Origin: Lutraria lutraria
Lineage: Eukaryota > Mollusca > Bivalvia > Venerida > Mactridae
NCBI GenBank assembly: GCA_964023205.1
Contig: OZ026843.1
Span: 6,185,029-6,249,028 of the forward strand
Length of the DNA stretch: 64,000 bases
Direction: 5' to 3'
Positions 1 to 12,531 of this stretch are shown piece by piece. A model generated the notes under the pieces. The model had not been told where the DNA came from and ran no database searches. It saw only the letters and a program-made list of their open reading frames with translations. A program made the translations under genes and the position numbers. Within the stretch, counting starts at the first letter, position 1; the number at the start of each line of letters is the position of its first letter.

Positions 1-3000
1 CTGACCACATTACAATGATGGCAAGAAGATATGTGTTTTACACTATACTGATTAGAAGACAAGCAACATGTTTTTTTTATTTTGTACGCTGATCAATACG
101 TGATGTCAAATACAAACAATCGCATGAGTGATCGTAGTCTGTTCCCGATAATCGATATTATTGGTTAAGACAATTAACAAACTCCAGAACGTCACTTGTT
201 ACTGATTCGAAGTTATTACGGCGCGTATCGAACTAGTCCGCGTTTAATTCAATGGTACGGGTATTTTTGTTTTAGTATTCACTGACAAATCAAAGAGGAA
301 ACGGACTTAAGAGTTGGATGATATTATCAATAAACAATTTTATATCTTGACATTATCAAGTTAAGCTATTTTAATGCACGGACATAAGTACAATAATCGA
401 CGTTTATTGCCAATTTCTATCAACAAAATAAGTATGAAATTTATTAGCATCGTGCAACTGTTCTTTCATGCGTTGGTCCTTAATTACGTCTGTATTAAAA
501 ACTTCAAACGAAATTACAATTTGATCTAGATTGCACATTTTAGTTAACAGCGTGTTTATACGCTCGGATGTTTTGTTGCAATTTTACGGCTTTGTAATAG
601 ACTTAACAGATTAACAAGGATTAATACGATATCAAAATAAGATCCATCAGTTGATTGGCGCCAAATTCTGCTTCACGAATAATTTATGATAGATTACTTA
701 CGTATGATATTATCCGGAAAATGCAAATAGAATAATCATAAATTTACATTAATTGCTTCAATAAAACTGAACGGCTGGTTTGGTATAAGCAAGTCTAGAT
801 TGGCAGAACAGAATGAAAGCTTAGACCATGCTCTCTATGGTTACATTCTAGATATTCGACAAATGTCATTGAAAGTAATGCCATCAAAGTATCAAATATC
901 TCCACACATGTTGTACAGGTGAAAGTTTATTGGAATAAGTAACCTAACGTTCACAAACTAGCAAATATATTTATTATCAAGTCTTAAGATTCGAAGCGTA
1001 TGCTTAGAGAAGCGTATTCTAGCCACCACATTGGTTTTGTTTTAAATGTATATATTCGCAATCCCTCAATGTTAAGTCTGCCAGAGGAATTTTACTCTTT
1101 AGGGTAAATTTTACACTAAAGTTTACTCTTTACGTTTAATTTTGCTCTTTATGCTGAATTTTGCTCTTTAGGTTGAATTTTCCCCTTTGTGTTTAATATA
1201 TTAAAAAGCCATTGTGACGCGTTTTGGTAAACTGTAAAACTTTCATTTCTGCACTGGGAGGCATTTTCCCCATCATTGTTTCAAAATGATTATTTTTTAA
1301 TTTCTCTACGTTGAAAGTTGTTAATATTTTATCATTTTTGCACCGTTGGATACGCAGCGTTATTGTTCCCAATACGCGCGGTGAATCAGGGTCGATATCG
1401 TATGAAGTGTTATTGCGTATATTCAATACTTGGCTTTTGGCAACCATTTTGTCTGAGCACCACTTTCACGTATTTTTTTCCGAGGGTTTTCAGAGTCCCA
1501 CTTAACTTAATCAACGCTAACTCTCTATGAACGAATGGCTTTCCACAACCATTTTTCGGTATCATTAGATCGCTATATGCAATTGTTGCATTGTGGTATG
1601 GCTAAAATTACTTTATAGCAATTCTAATTACCCATTAGAACTAGACTTACCATGAGATTTTGAGCGTTAATGCATGGTAACGATTTTATAAATTACCAAT
1701 TTTCTTAATTGATAGGTACTTTTGGAAGAGAAAATGTTTCATAATAGCGTATGTTTGAGTCTCGTGCATATTATATAATGGCTTGCATATGATTCTTACG
1801 AGGTACCCCGTGGAACTCTGATGCTGGTATGTAAGCCGCGCAGTACACTTACATTGAATGCCTATAAGTGTTGAAGTTATGTCTACGATTATTTCAGAAT
1901 TACTTTACGTAATAAGGTTAACACGGTGCTTCTCATCATTTCTGTTGGAAGCATTTGCAGATAAGTCTGGAAAGTCAATGTTTTACTTTTTTCTGAAATA
2001 TAAGGTGGGCAAAATGCCAATGAGTTAACAGTGACATATATACTTGTCAAAAGGTCAATGTTCCCAATATACGTGATACAGGAAAGGATATCATACAATG
2101 TGCACAATGTACATAAGACAAACAGAATAAAAAGGTACAAGACAGCATATGATAAACAAATACATATAGACGTTTAGTCTATGTACCTCATGTTGCTGTT
2201 TTCCATGCTATCATATGCATCAGAAATGCATATAGAGCAGATGCAGTTATCTGTTTAGATTAACATATTTACTTCAGGACGCTTACTGTCCAGTTGACAA
2301 AATATGTTTTGCCATGTCTTCAAGTTGTCTTAGTGTACTTGGTTCTATGTACGTGACTGATGTTGCTGCATTGGTCTTATTAGAATTGAGCGTCCGAATG
2401 ACTATACAATTATTTGCGAATACCTTACTTATGGTGTCTGTTCCCCTTTATGAAAGTTTCTGTTTTAATTGTGTTGTTGTTTAAGTGTCAATCATGTATG
2501 TATGGATTTGATGGTGTTTCCGATAAAACAATAATATGCCTTTCTCCGTTTGTCTTACTTCTAAAGTCTCTGAATCTATTTCTGAGATAATTCGGAAAGC
2601 GCTTCAATGAGGTATGTGTCTTTGTGATGTTCTGCTTTTATTCTACTGTTTTAATCTTATCATCTGCTTCTTCCCATTGTTCTATAACAATTGACAAATA
2701 ACAGATATAATTATAGACCAAAGATTACATGTCATACTGACAGTTTGCCAAAGCCAGCATATCCATGTTTGTCCTCAATACGATTTAGGGTCAATTTGGA
2801 TAATCGAGGAACCGCTTTAGAGAAACCCTTATTCACATGTCTATCTCTCTTTTCTGGTTACACATGGTCAGTGGTGATGTTCTACGTTAAAGCACATTGA
2901 CAATCGATGTACAGGTTTAATTATAGTAAGTAAACTTGAATCGTGTGTATTGATAAAGACAATGCATTTGTACGTCTATTTACACTACGGTTCTTGCACA

Positions 3001-6000
3001 CATTCATTAAAGGATGATTAGCTTATTAATGAGATGAAGTTGCCAACGATTATAACAACGATAAAACACCTGTGTTTAAGGTGAGTGATTGATGAATCGT
3101 GCATGTGGTCCAAATATGTCAAAAGCGAGAACTTCTCGAACAGAGCGAGACTTTACGGAGCATTACGAGACTATTTAAAGTACATGTGTTTTACGTTACT
3201 ACGTTATTTAACATTCCATAACATAACAAAATGAAACCGAAAATGTCGTTATGACATTTAAGTAAAGACAGTTGTTAAGAAAAAGTTAAATACCATTTGA
3301 AAACTCATATAAGAAATTGTCAAGTAATTAAATGACACGCTAATTTTCAGCAAAATATACCATTTAAAGTTGTCATAATACGTCAAAATGTAGCTCAGGT
3401 TTTAAAATATGTGGTATTAAGCATTAGGCTAATGAAATACAAAAATGCTTCAAAGATTTACGTATAATTGATGAAGCCGTGACTGTGTTATTTAAAAAGC
3501 CGAACGCAATAAAGCACTGAAAACATTAAACATACTTGTAGTAATTACAACAGTGGAGAAAATGCTTGAAAAATTAAATGGTGAAAGCGATCATTTTTTC
3601 GTTCATCAACTAAAGAAAATGTATCGATTTTTCTCGCTTGAAATGTAACATCAAGTAACGGCTGAAATGCTTACGATGTTTCCAGCTCTTTATTTCACAG
3701 ACCCACAAATAATCTCTTGCCACCATCTTCAGTCTAGACACCATTCGCTTTTTCTTTGCATCTTTACACACGTCTGTTTCATATGGTGAGAGTATTATAT
3801 TATAGGCTGGAGGAAGCTGGTACGAGTAAATGGGCTGAGTAATATAATGTGAACATTAAATACTCTGTGATCTGGGTTATACAATTGTGCGGTTTTCAGA
3901 GATTATAATTAAAAGGGTTTTATCCATAACATCATCGATATTTCTACAAATAAATGTGTGTTATAAATTACCAACATCTGTAATGTATCTGTTGTTTTGA
4001 CATATTGTATTTTTGTCAGTCGCGCACCATAATATAATGATCATCGTAATATCAATAGACAAAAATACTGAGTAAGTACATGCATCAGAAATTAATTAAA
4101 TTGCAATGAAAGCGATTTGTCAGCCAATATTAGGATATCACCGTTCGCACCCGAGCAAAGGGCTTGTTGAAAAGCAAATTATCGCTTAAGTTCAGTTTGG
4201 AAATATTAGCCAATTTTAATCATCGTTAGTTTGAATGAAGGAAAATCTTAACATAAGTATTATCGGCGGCGATGTTACGCATACTGATTTTCATATTTAC
4301 TTTGAGTTTGTGACGATGATACATTTATATACCAGCTGGCAGATAGTCAGTGTTAAGACGAATGATTTTAGACGTAATGACTTCAACCAAATTGTCACAG
4401 AGGAGTTGTGCCGCGCCAAGGGTGCGAAGCACAAACACTTTGTTGGTACACCCAAAACTCTCCTAATAAGAAATGCATGACAAAACTGACTTCAAGACAT
4501 TTGGACAAGTGTGATTTTAATACGATTAATAACTTGTAAGTGATTCACAAGCCTACTTTTTTAAAGGGACTGTATTGTATGGGATAATTAAAGTAATCGT
4601 GCCTGGTAACCATCAATCGTTTTTCATTGTCGCTTGTTGTAACATGGACGAAGGCAATAAAGTAAAATAATTTGTTGCTTTCTTCATGGTGACAAACACG
4701 ATGTCTGCGCTGTATATACTCCTATACCATCGTTGATTAATACTTGTCTGGGCGACAAATGATTGCTCCAGTTTGTCGGCGTGAAATCTTTTCAAATATA
4801 AACAGAAACATGAGTTTGTGTGATTTTGGTCATAAACGGTCGCAAATTAGAGAAATGTATCCTAAATTTGAGCACATTTTATGACCATCACCCTGTGTGG
4901 CGTCTACATTGTCAATTAGAAAGCAAACCACGTTTTACGATTGTTTGTCAGCCTATAGGTGACATTGCTATCATAAAACGAATTTCGTTTTAATATTCCA
5001 GAGATCACAAGGTGAGATAGTCAGAATATTAAAGCTGTCTCACCTAACAGAAATGTGGAGGGTAAAGTTTTCTAGTAATTACAAAAATATCTCAGACACA
5101 CCGTTCGTATTGGATTTAAGAACCACGTTTACGATTTATCAAAGCAACATTTTATGTATGCATTGAGAATTAAAAAATCTATAGATCCGAATTTCCATTG
5201 TCGTATTGGAATGTTTACGACGCTATATTGGTACCCCGTCTTGGCTGCAAATCACGAAGAGTTCAATTTCTGTGCAGAGCGTAGAAGTTACCGAAAATCT
5301 ACATACTCGAATATCTTGCAAGCTGATTGGAGCTCTATTTGATTGATTTAACGTACTGTACTTAAAATGATACGCTGTAGTCAAGTAATCGGTATAATGG
5401 GTGATAATAAAATAATAGTAAATTCAATACAAAATACGGTTAATCTTCAAATTGAATATGTTTTTAAAAAATGCGTCATTCATTAAACATCAATATACCT
5501 TTCCGGTAATAAACGTTATTGTTTATTCGGGTTCAAATGTTCATACGTAGCCGGTAGTGATTATGCAATGTCGGTGTTTTATTACCGATTAAATGTCGTA
5601 GGCCGTTTTTAATGTTCCAGCATTCGAATTGTAATGGTGATGGTATATATGCATGCGTACAATGTACCAACTATCTATGTTACTGTTTTGTTAAATATTA
5701 AATGTGCGATCCATATTTTCAATGACTGGATCCCCGGGAAAAGACCGGTTTGAAAAGCAGCTTACGATCTTATACGAGAACCCTTCTTAAAATAATAATA
5801 TGTGCTCTTTAACTTGATGTTATATGTATACCCTCATATAATTGATAATATTTTTATTGATTCGTGTAATTGTAAGTCGGGGGTATGTAAGTTGCCTTAG
5901 AGCTGTACATAATGATTGTTTAGGGGTGTGGTGTTGCTGCATTCCGGATTCTAACACTTTACTTTAGTCTCTACATCTCTTAATTTGGCTAGATTGCATG

Positions 6001-6079
6001 ACTGGAATGGGTAATCAAGAGCTACTGATTTAAGTAATATTCGTGTTCCATCATGAAAAACAAAACCAATTGTTTAAGC
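1..6079. other. Non-coding A+T-rich DNA, no gene seen
   Basis: No exon, RNA gene or recognisable domain was found on either strand. Open frames are at most 84 codons and look random. If the Hox gene's first exon lies upstream of the window, this stretch would be intron; otherwise it is intergenic. The only structure noted is the short tandem repeat at about 1093-1198. Confidence 0.6.
1093..1198. repeat. Short imperfect tandem repeat, unit about 19 bp
   Basis: A motif of the form TTTTGCTCTTTAGGTTGAA recurs about four to five times with 2-5 changes per unit. The decay between units suggests an old array. Confidence 0.7.
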
Positions 6080-6258
6080 TGCAGTAAAACCTTCTTAAGA
6101 GACCCCTATGATGATGTGAGAACCTCATTAAAAGACCACACATCTTCTGATTGGTTTTCAATATAAATTCTGTACTTCTTATTGAGTATGACACCAACTC
6201 AGTTTTTAGACCATCCTTCTTGGGTCATACAGACGCTCTTAGAATCGTGTTATCTGTA
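6080..6258. mobile_element. Decayed small TIR element (Tc1/mariner/pogo-like MITE)
   Basis: The left end reads GCAGTAAAACCTTCTTAAGA. The right end, reverse complemented, reads TACAGATAACACGATTCTAA and continues GAGC, so the termini form imperfect inverted repeats about 179 bp apart. CAGT-AAAAC ends with TA-rich flanks are typical of non-autonomous pogo/Tigger-type elements. No coding capacity. Confidence 0.5.
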
Positions 6259-9200
6259 TAGACAATATATATATAACATATATACAATTATTAACTAAAC
6301 GATTCAATTGATAAGCTATCAAGCTTTTGCATTTCATCAAAAGCAACTGACTAACTTGCTTGCTTTATTTAAAGTGCTTTGCTTTATTTATAAAACAACT
6401 ATTTCATTTATAATAAAACATAACATTGTGAACAATAAGCACATTTTAAGTGAATTTGTGAGAAATCTGACGTGTATCATTTATTTGATATAGTAGTTTA
6501 CATGGTGATTTGAGATAGTCTTGACATTGAAATGAAGGTGCATTACTAGATAAATAGATGAGCAGGTAGTATGGACCTTTTACGATGACATCGTCTTATT
6601 ACGTAATACAATTAGAATCCTGACATTTATTTGAAAGTATAAACGCAATGTCACGGAAAGATGTTGACAAAGATTTTTCTTTGCTACACATTGTGAGGTA
6701 TATTTGCAATATTATTGAGTTTTTTATTTAGATCAACTTATATTGACCCATATTTCCTGAATGGCACTGATGTATAAACTTCTCAGGCGAAGGTATCTAG
6801 TATTTACTAGCAATGGCCTGGCCATTCGATGATGATACTGAAAAACATACTGTTCATTTCTTGCAGGTTTGCGCTTCGACTTGCCTTCGCTTTTAGATGG
6901 GTCGGACTTCCATTCGTAACTTTATTCCTTCCGGTTTTTGGTCCATTTCTTTCCAAATTTTACAATATTTGGAATGAACACGAATTGTTCTTTGGTTCAA
7001 CAAGTTTCACGATATTTTTCTGCTTGCTTGATTGATTGGTACAAAGTATAAAAAACCTTACCGCACATGTTGACTATAAAACGGCCGTGTCGGGGCTCAC
7101 AGCATCAGTAACACCACGTCTGTGACTTTTGTTGCTTTTCATTCTCCCAAAAGACCACCAGATTTAGTTTTTTCATCGTATTCATTCAGCAAGCAAGGTT
7201 TTTTGCCTCTTCATTGTCAAGCCTGGCAGTGACTTTCGGACCTTCTTTTAATTCACTCAGGATGCATTGATTTTTGAATGATGGACCACTGTTGGTGATG
7301 AATTGGCTACCAATCTCTTGTGCTGTTGTTTTAAGGTTTTCTTGGTGATTAGAGTGTACTGAATTGATGTTTAGAAAACTTGTACGGGCGTCTGCTTCAC
7401 GGATAGTATGTATTTATCTCCACATTGAAAGCGAAGTTCAAGATTTTAACCCCAATGTGTCAGGGAAGACGAAGCACTGTACCAACACCAACCAAGCAGT
7501 GACTTGGTTTAATCTATATTGTACTTTGGTTTTGGGGATTTTTGTTTTTTATTCAAACGAATGTAATTTATGGAACTGAAAACTCTTTTAGTTGAACTGG
7601 TTACAAATGTTGTAGATAGATACTTTCAATTTTCAAATCAAGAAGTGTCTGTTTCTTTTGTCAGTTGTTTAATGGTTCAAGCTTTAATACGTAAATCAAT
7701 GGATTCAGTCGAGTTTTACGAATTGTAATTTATCTGACCGTACACCATGCAGGTGAAGTTCTCATTTTTTTATTGATTTGTCTGTCCAGCAATCAATTTC
7801 ACCCAATGCGCTGGAAACAAAAAGTACTCCCATGATGCTATCGTTACTGACATCGGAGACATTTGGCTGACAACGTTTGACAAAAACGAATGAACATATC
7901 CGCACCTTGTGACCTTTTCAGTCACGTGACCGTATCTTGTATTGTTTCTATTGTGTGGTCTTAACTGATGACCTGGTAATGACAGCGCCGAATGTGATTA
8001 ATATTTTATGACATTCGTATTCTAGTGTAAAGTCTTCATCATGAAGCAGACTATACTGAATTCACAGATATGACCTTGACCTTGTGTAATCGATTTGTGT
8101 ATTTCCATTTTCAAATACCAATGCGCATATTTTAGCATTAGAGGCTTATTTTAATACTGCAGGAATGCATACAAATCTCCTCCCGCATTATGAAGATTTG
8201 AACTTAAATATAAATGTTTTATTTTGTTATTTTGCTTTCAAAGACAAACGTTTCCTCGTACGAACAAATGCATTAACCTCAATATTGTATAACATCACCT
8301 TGTTCATCGCTTTAACCTCACTAGCGACTTAAATTGAGAAAAAAATACAAAAAACAAGTCGTTTTCCGCTTCTTTTCAACTTGCCTGTCATTCGTGTACA
8401 ACAATTTGTCCTCCCTTCATACCAATGAAGCAAGACACTGTGTCTGGCTCAACTCTTCTATGAATGACACGTCTGACAATTTATACCAAGGACATGTTAC
8501 GGACCACCCAAACATTTGTCCGACAGATCAAAACTCATCTATGCATATCGGAAGACACATTACATATGGTGTCGTATCGTGGGTTTTGGTAAATTCATCA
8601 TACGACATAACTACTAATGAGTAATTGTTTAGGTTGAATCTTGGTACGTCTTAATAATCTAAAGTCTTCCGTGTACTCGTCGGCTATGTTTATCCTAGTG
8701 TTATCATTAACACCATTGATATCTTCATTCTTCCTAGGTATTGTCAAAAAATGTATGCAATGCTGAGAAAGTAGCATCCACAAAAAACTACACCAAAATT
8801 GGTATTGCTGGCTTAGAAAATAAGCCACCGAAAGGGGAGGTAAAACACAGAAAGGGATTCAACACTACAACAATTATAGAAACTATTGGTCTTCAGATAA
8901 ACAACACACATCAATAGAAAGCTTGAAGCTGAAGCTTATAGTCAATTTTATTGTAAGCATTGGTATACTTGTTGTTATTTCAAAGTACATATCTCATGTT
9001 GATATTATACTGGCCAACTTTATGAACACCTTTGAAAAGGTTTTGCACAAATGCTGGCTTATGAATTTGCAATACCTAAACACGACATATCCTTTTTGCT
9101 TGTTAGAATGTTTGTGTTTAATACAATGCTGATCTTGTAACACAAGTTTTTACACTTGTTTTTTTAATGATTGTTAACAATTGTGTCAAATATAATGTCC

Positions 9201-12200
9201 AATTGATGTTTAATGACTTGACAGTAGCTGTTTTAAATGTTTTGTCTAAACCAGATCATTTTTTCTATGATTCGGAAAATTTGTGGGAATTTCTCCTCTG
9301 TACAAAAAATAAATTAACTGGAAATTATACATGAACAATACACTCGAGTTGACAACTCAGAAGGTATATCATCAAATTGTATTCAAACACTGGAAGCATT
9401 GATAAAACGATAGACGGGAATCTAATCTCGCTGGAGAATTTTCAAAGTAAAAAACAGTTTGACATGTTACATTACAGAATCTCATTTCCTACAATTTAAA
9501 TGCATTTTCCATTTGTTTAGAGCAAAAACATCTTGCTAATTATGTGGTTTTGACTTTTCAATTTATGTAATTATAAATTCCACTTTGCGAGTAGAAATTT
9601 TAACTATATCTATCAAAACTATAGATACTTGCAAAACGTTCTTTATCTAAAAAGCTTCTTTGAAAGCCTTGTCAAAATACAAGAACAGACTAACGCAGTA
9701 ATGAAGCCAGCTGATATTTATCAACTATAACAAAAGATGCAACTATGCTCTGTCTAGCAAAGCAAAACACATTTACCATATAACCTAAGTAAATACTTAG
9801 TTAATTGAATTAATTACTGACTCGCGCGACCAATAAGTTTTTATTAAGTTTAATTGTGTTTACATTTAAGGGGATGTCAGTTGCGTTTTTTGCAGTATGC
9901 GAAGTTTATTTTGTTATCATGCTGACGCGACTAGAAGAAGAGTTTTTAAAACGTGGTGGTCTAAAGAAAATTCACCTGAACTCAACCTACACCATAGGCC
10001 ATTTATGTCATAATTGTGACAGGCCGAAAGATTATACAACCGTTGTTAAAATTTGAATACACTCTTAAATTCTTACTCATTAAAAATGTGACGAATGTTC
10101 TTTTGTTTGGAGAGCTTTATGGACAGACATGCTTGTTTTCATTGGCTTTCATGGTTTGTTTTTGTGCCTAATTAATTGTAATACCAGTGCCATTTTCAAC
10201 AGAGCACACGTCAAACAACTGTCCAGTTCGCTGATTCATACATAATACTGACAGTTAAGAGATGTTAAAGTATATTAAATATGCAATACATGACAGTAGA
10301 ACAGTATGACATGAACTGGAACAAAGCCGGACAATGGAAATCTAGAGAGGGATAGGAACATAAAAATGGTATTGTTGCATGACTGCAAAACAAACAAAAA
10401 GAAACCGAAATTAAACAACAATTCGTCATTGCTACCTTAGAGCCATCTGTTAAATCACTTGCAGTGTGTATTTAAGATAAAAGAAAACCATAACAAACCG
10501 ACTGAACGCTTCCAACCATTTTGGAGTGCAACAATAGAAACAAGCTTCATTATGATTCATACCAGCGTACATCTCAGAGCAAAACATTGCAGCATAAAAT
10601 TTCATCCATCAAAATAGTTCTATTTTTATCTGAATGATAATGTCCAAGATATTATCCTGTGTTGATTTTATCAATTCCACAAAATCCGTTTAAGTTCGTT
10701 TCGTTAAACCCATCAAGCCGAACGGAACATATATTCTCACTTTGCGATTCATCATGTATGCCAGACTTCTAAAGAAAACTCCGTATTACTTCGGTAAAAT
10801 AAATCAACTATTCTTGTAAAAAAAATAGCATACCGCCCCGAAGTGTAATTATATATTTCTGGTTACATGGTACCGAAATAAACCGGAGGGCTTATCATAC
10901 ACGCTTTATCCTTTTGTGATCTCTATCGTCAGACAATTGGCCTCCAGGCCCGCTCAAGCAGGTAAAACAACACAGTTGTCTCCAGTAAGGGCCATTGCTG
11001 CGTCTGAGCCTCTTCCGTGCAATGTAACTTTGTGAAATGCACTGTGAAGCGGCAGATATGTGAAGCTGATACGAGACAGAATCAATGCTTTTTTAAACAC
11101 CTTAGCTTTGTTGCTTTTGATAAATCCGTCGTCACCTAGATGGTATACATATTTTAACAAAATAATTATTAACGATGTTATTCATTCTTGTGTAACGATT
11201 TGTGAACATTTGGAGTGCCTGCAAACTCCAATGATATTTGGATGCCTATACAACATTTAATATATTAGAAGTTACTCTCGCGTTGGATGTATGCGTTTGA
11301 AATATGCTGGGTGCTGTAAAGGACTTAGATGAAAAATGGCCGGTTACATCAAAATTAAGAGACTGAGACTACTAGACAATAAAGAAATCTTCGGGAAGTG
11401 ACGACATTTTGAAAAAAGGCTTCTGGCTAGTTCTCAAACTGATAAGAATATGGATGGCTTTGTAACCAGTTTTCCAACGACCATAAATCATTGCATGAAT
11501 CTCTATGTAATAAATAATAAAAACAAGATATTAACCGATATATTCCACTGTGTTGTATCGCCAGATACCGTCAACAGCTGATAAATAATAGAAATTTAAA
11601 CCAGTTTGATTGCGTTAGCTCAGTTGATTATTGGGTTGTGTTGTTATTTTCAAGGGGTAACCGCTGTGGTGTATGCGGGGTGGAATCTTACTGTCCTTGT
11701 AAAATTCAAAGATAATCTAACGGAAGACAACATACTTCACCTTCGTTGGGAGTAAATGTGGCGTTTATCTTCAAAATGAAGATGTCACTCATTCGTTCGT
11801 TGCATACTTGATTTTAAGTTAGATATAAATCACTGTCTAGTTAAGTTGACAAATCAATTAAATGATTGATTAATTGTCGCACGACCGTTTGCATGTATGG
11901 TGTAATATGAAGTGCATCACGAGTGTGTGTTCACTCGACCACACTCCAAAACAGATCGTGTAGACGCTTGCTTTCTGGTGATTATGATAATAGTAATCAT
12001 CATCATTACTTGATAGTTATTTTTCTAATTTTGCCATACATCATATCCAGAGGTTCTGAGAAGAGATTTTCTATCAGTGGCATTTTCAATAATGGATACT
12101 TAAAAATATATATTGTAGATTTAATAGTATGGAAATGATCTGTAATTTTTCGCTTACGGCTTTATTATGTCTGTTTTTTTAAACCTGTCTTGCCCTTGAT

Positions 12201-12350
12201 TTATCAATTACCGTATACTGAGTGAATCCAAGGCGGAGTAATCATCACGATTGCCTGATAGTACGAGAGTCTGAAGTACGGTTAAACCTCGTTATTTAGA
12301 CCACTCTTTGTACGAAAAGAAAACGTTCTGCATATTGAGGTGGTGGTAGA
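6259..12350. other. Non-coding A+T-rich DNA with one weak open frame
   Basis: Nothing recognisable as a gene. A stop-to-stop open frame of about 75 codons on the minus strand (7413-7186) has somewhat balanced composition and contains TTAQEIGSQFITNSGPSFKN. I do not recognise it and it could be a decayed exon or chance. A 68-codon minus frame at 10954-11160 ends a slightly G+C-richer patch and is also unassigned. Confidence 0.5.
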
Positions 12351-12531
12351 TACAGTTAAACCTGTAAACAAAGGTCATCCTTTAGAAAGACAAATTGTGA
12401 ACTTTATTGACAATTGGCTCTTATTCGGGGGTCCGTTTGTTCAAAATAATCAATGACAGTTTTTAAAAGAATGGCCTTTTTCACAGGGTGGCCTTTATTC
12501 GGAGGTGACTGCAAACACATATTTCACTGTA
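12351..12531. mobile_element. 181-bp TIR element, copy 1 of a local MITE family
   Basis: The ends read TACAGTTAAACCTGT and, reverse complemented, TACAGTGAAATATGTGT. The interior contains AAAATAATCAATGACAG and AAGAATGGCC, shared with copies at 32915-33095, 45391-45577 and 47474-47545. There is no coding capacity. Terminal TACAGT suggests Tc1/mariner-superfamily mobilisation with TA target duplication. Confidence 0.75.

Noticed and set aside
5176..5200. TAGATCCGAATTT, matching the core of miR-10, a Hox-cluster microRNA
   Set aside because: The 5' part (AAATCTA) departs from the mature microRNA's seed and no complementary arm occurs in the next 60 bases, so no precursor hairpin can form.
11611..11690. 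GCGTTAGCTCAGTTGATTAT, resembling a tRNA box A
   Set aside because: No box B at suitable spacing and no cloverleaf stems, so neither a tRNA nor a supportable SINE.
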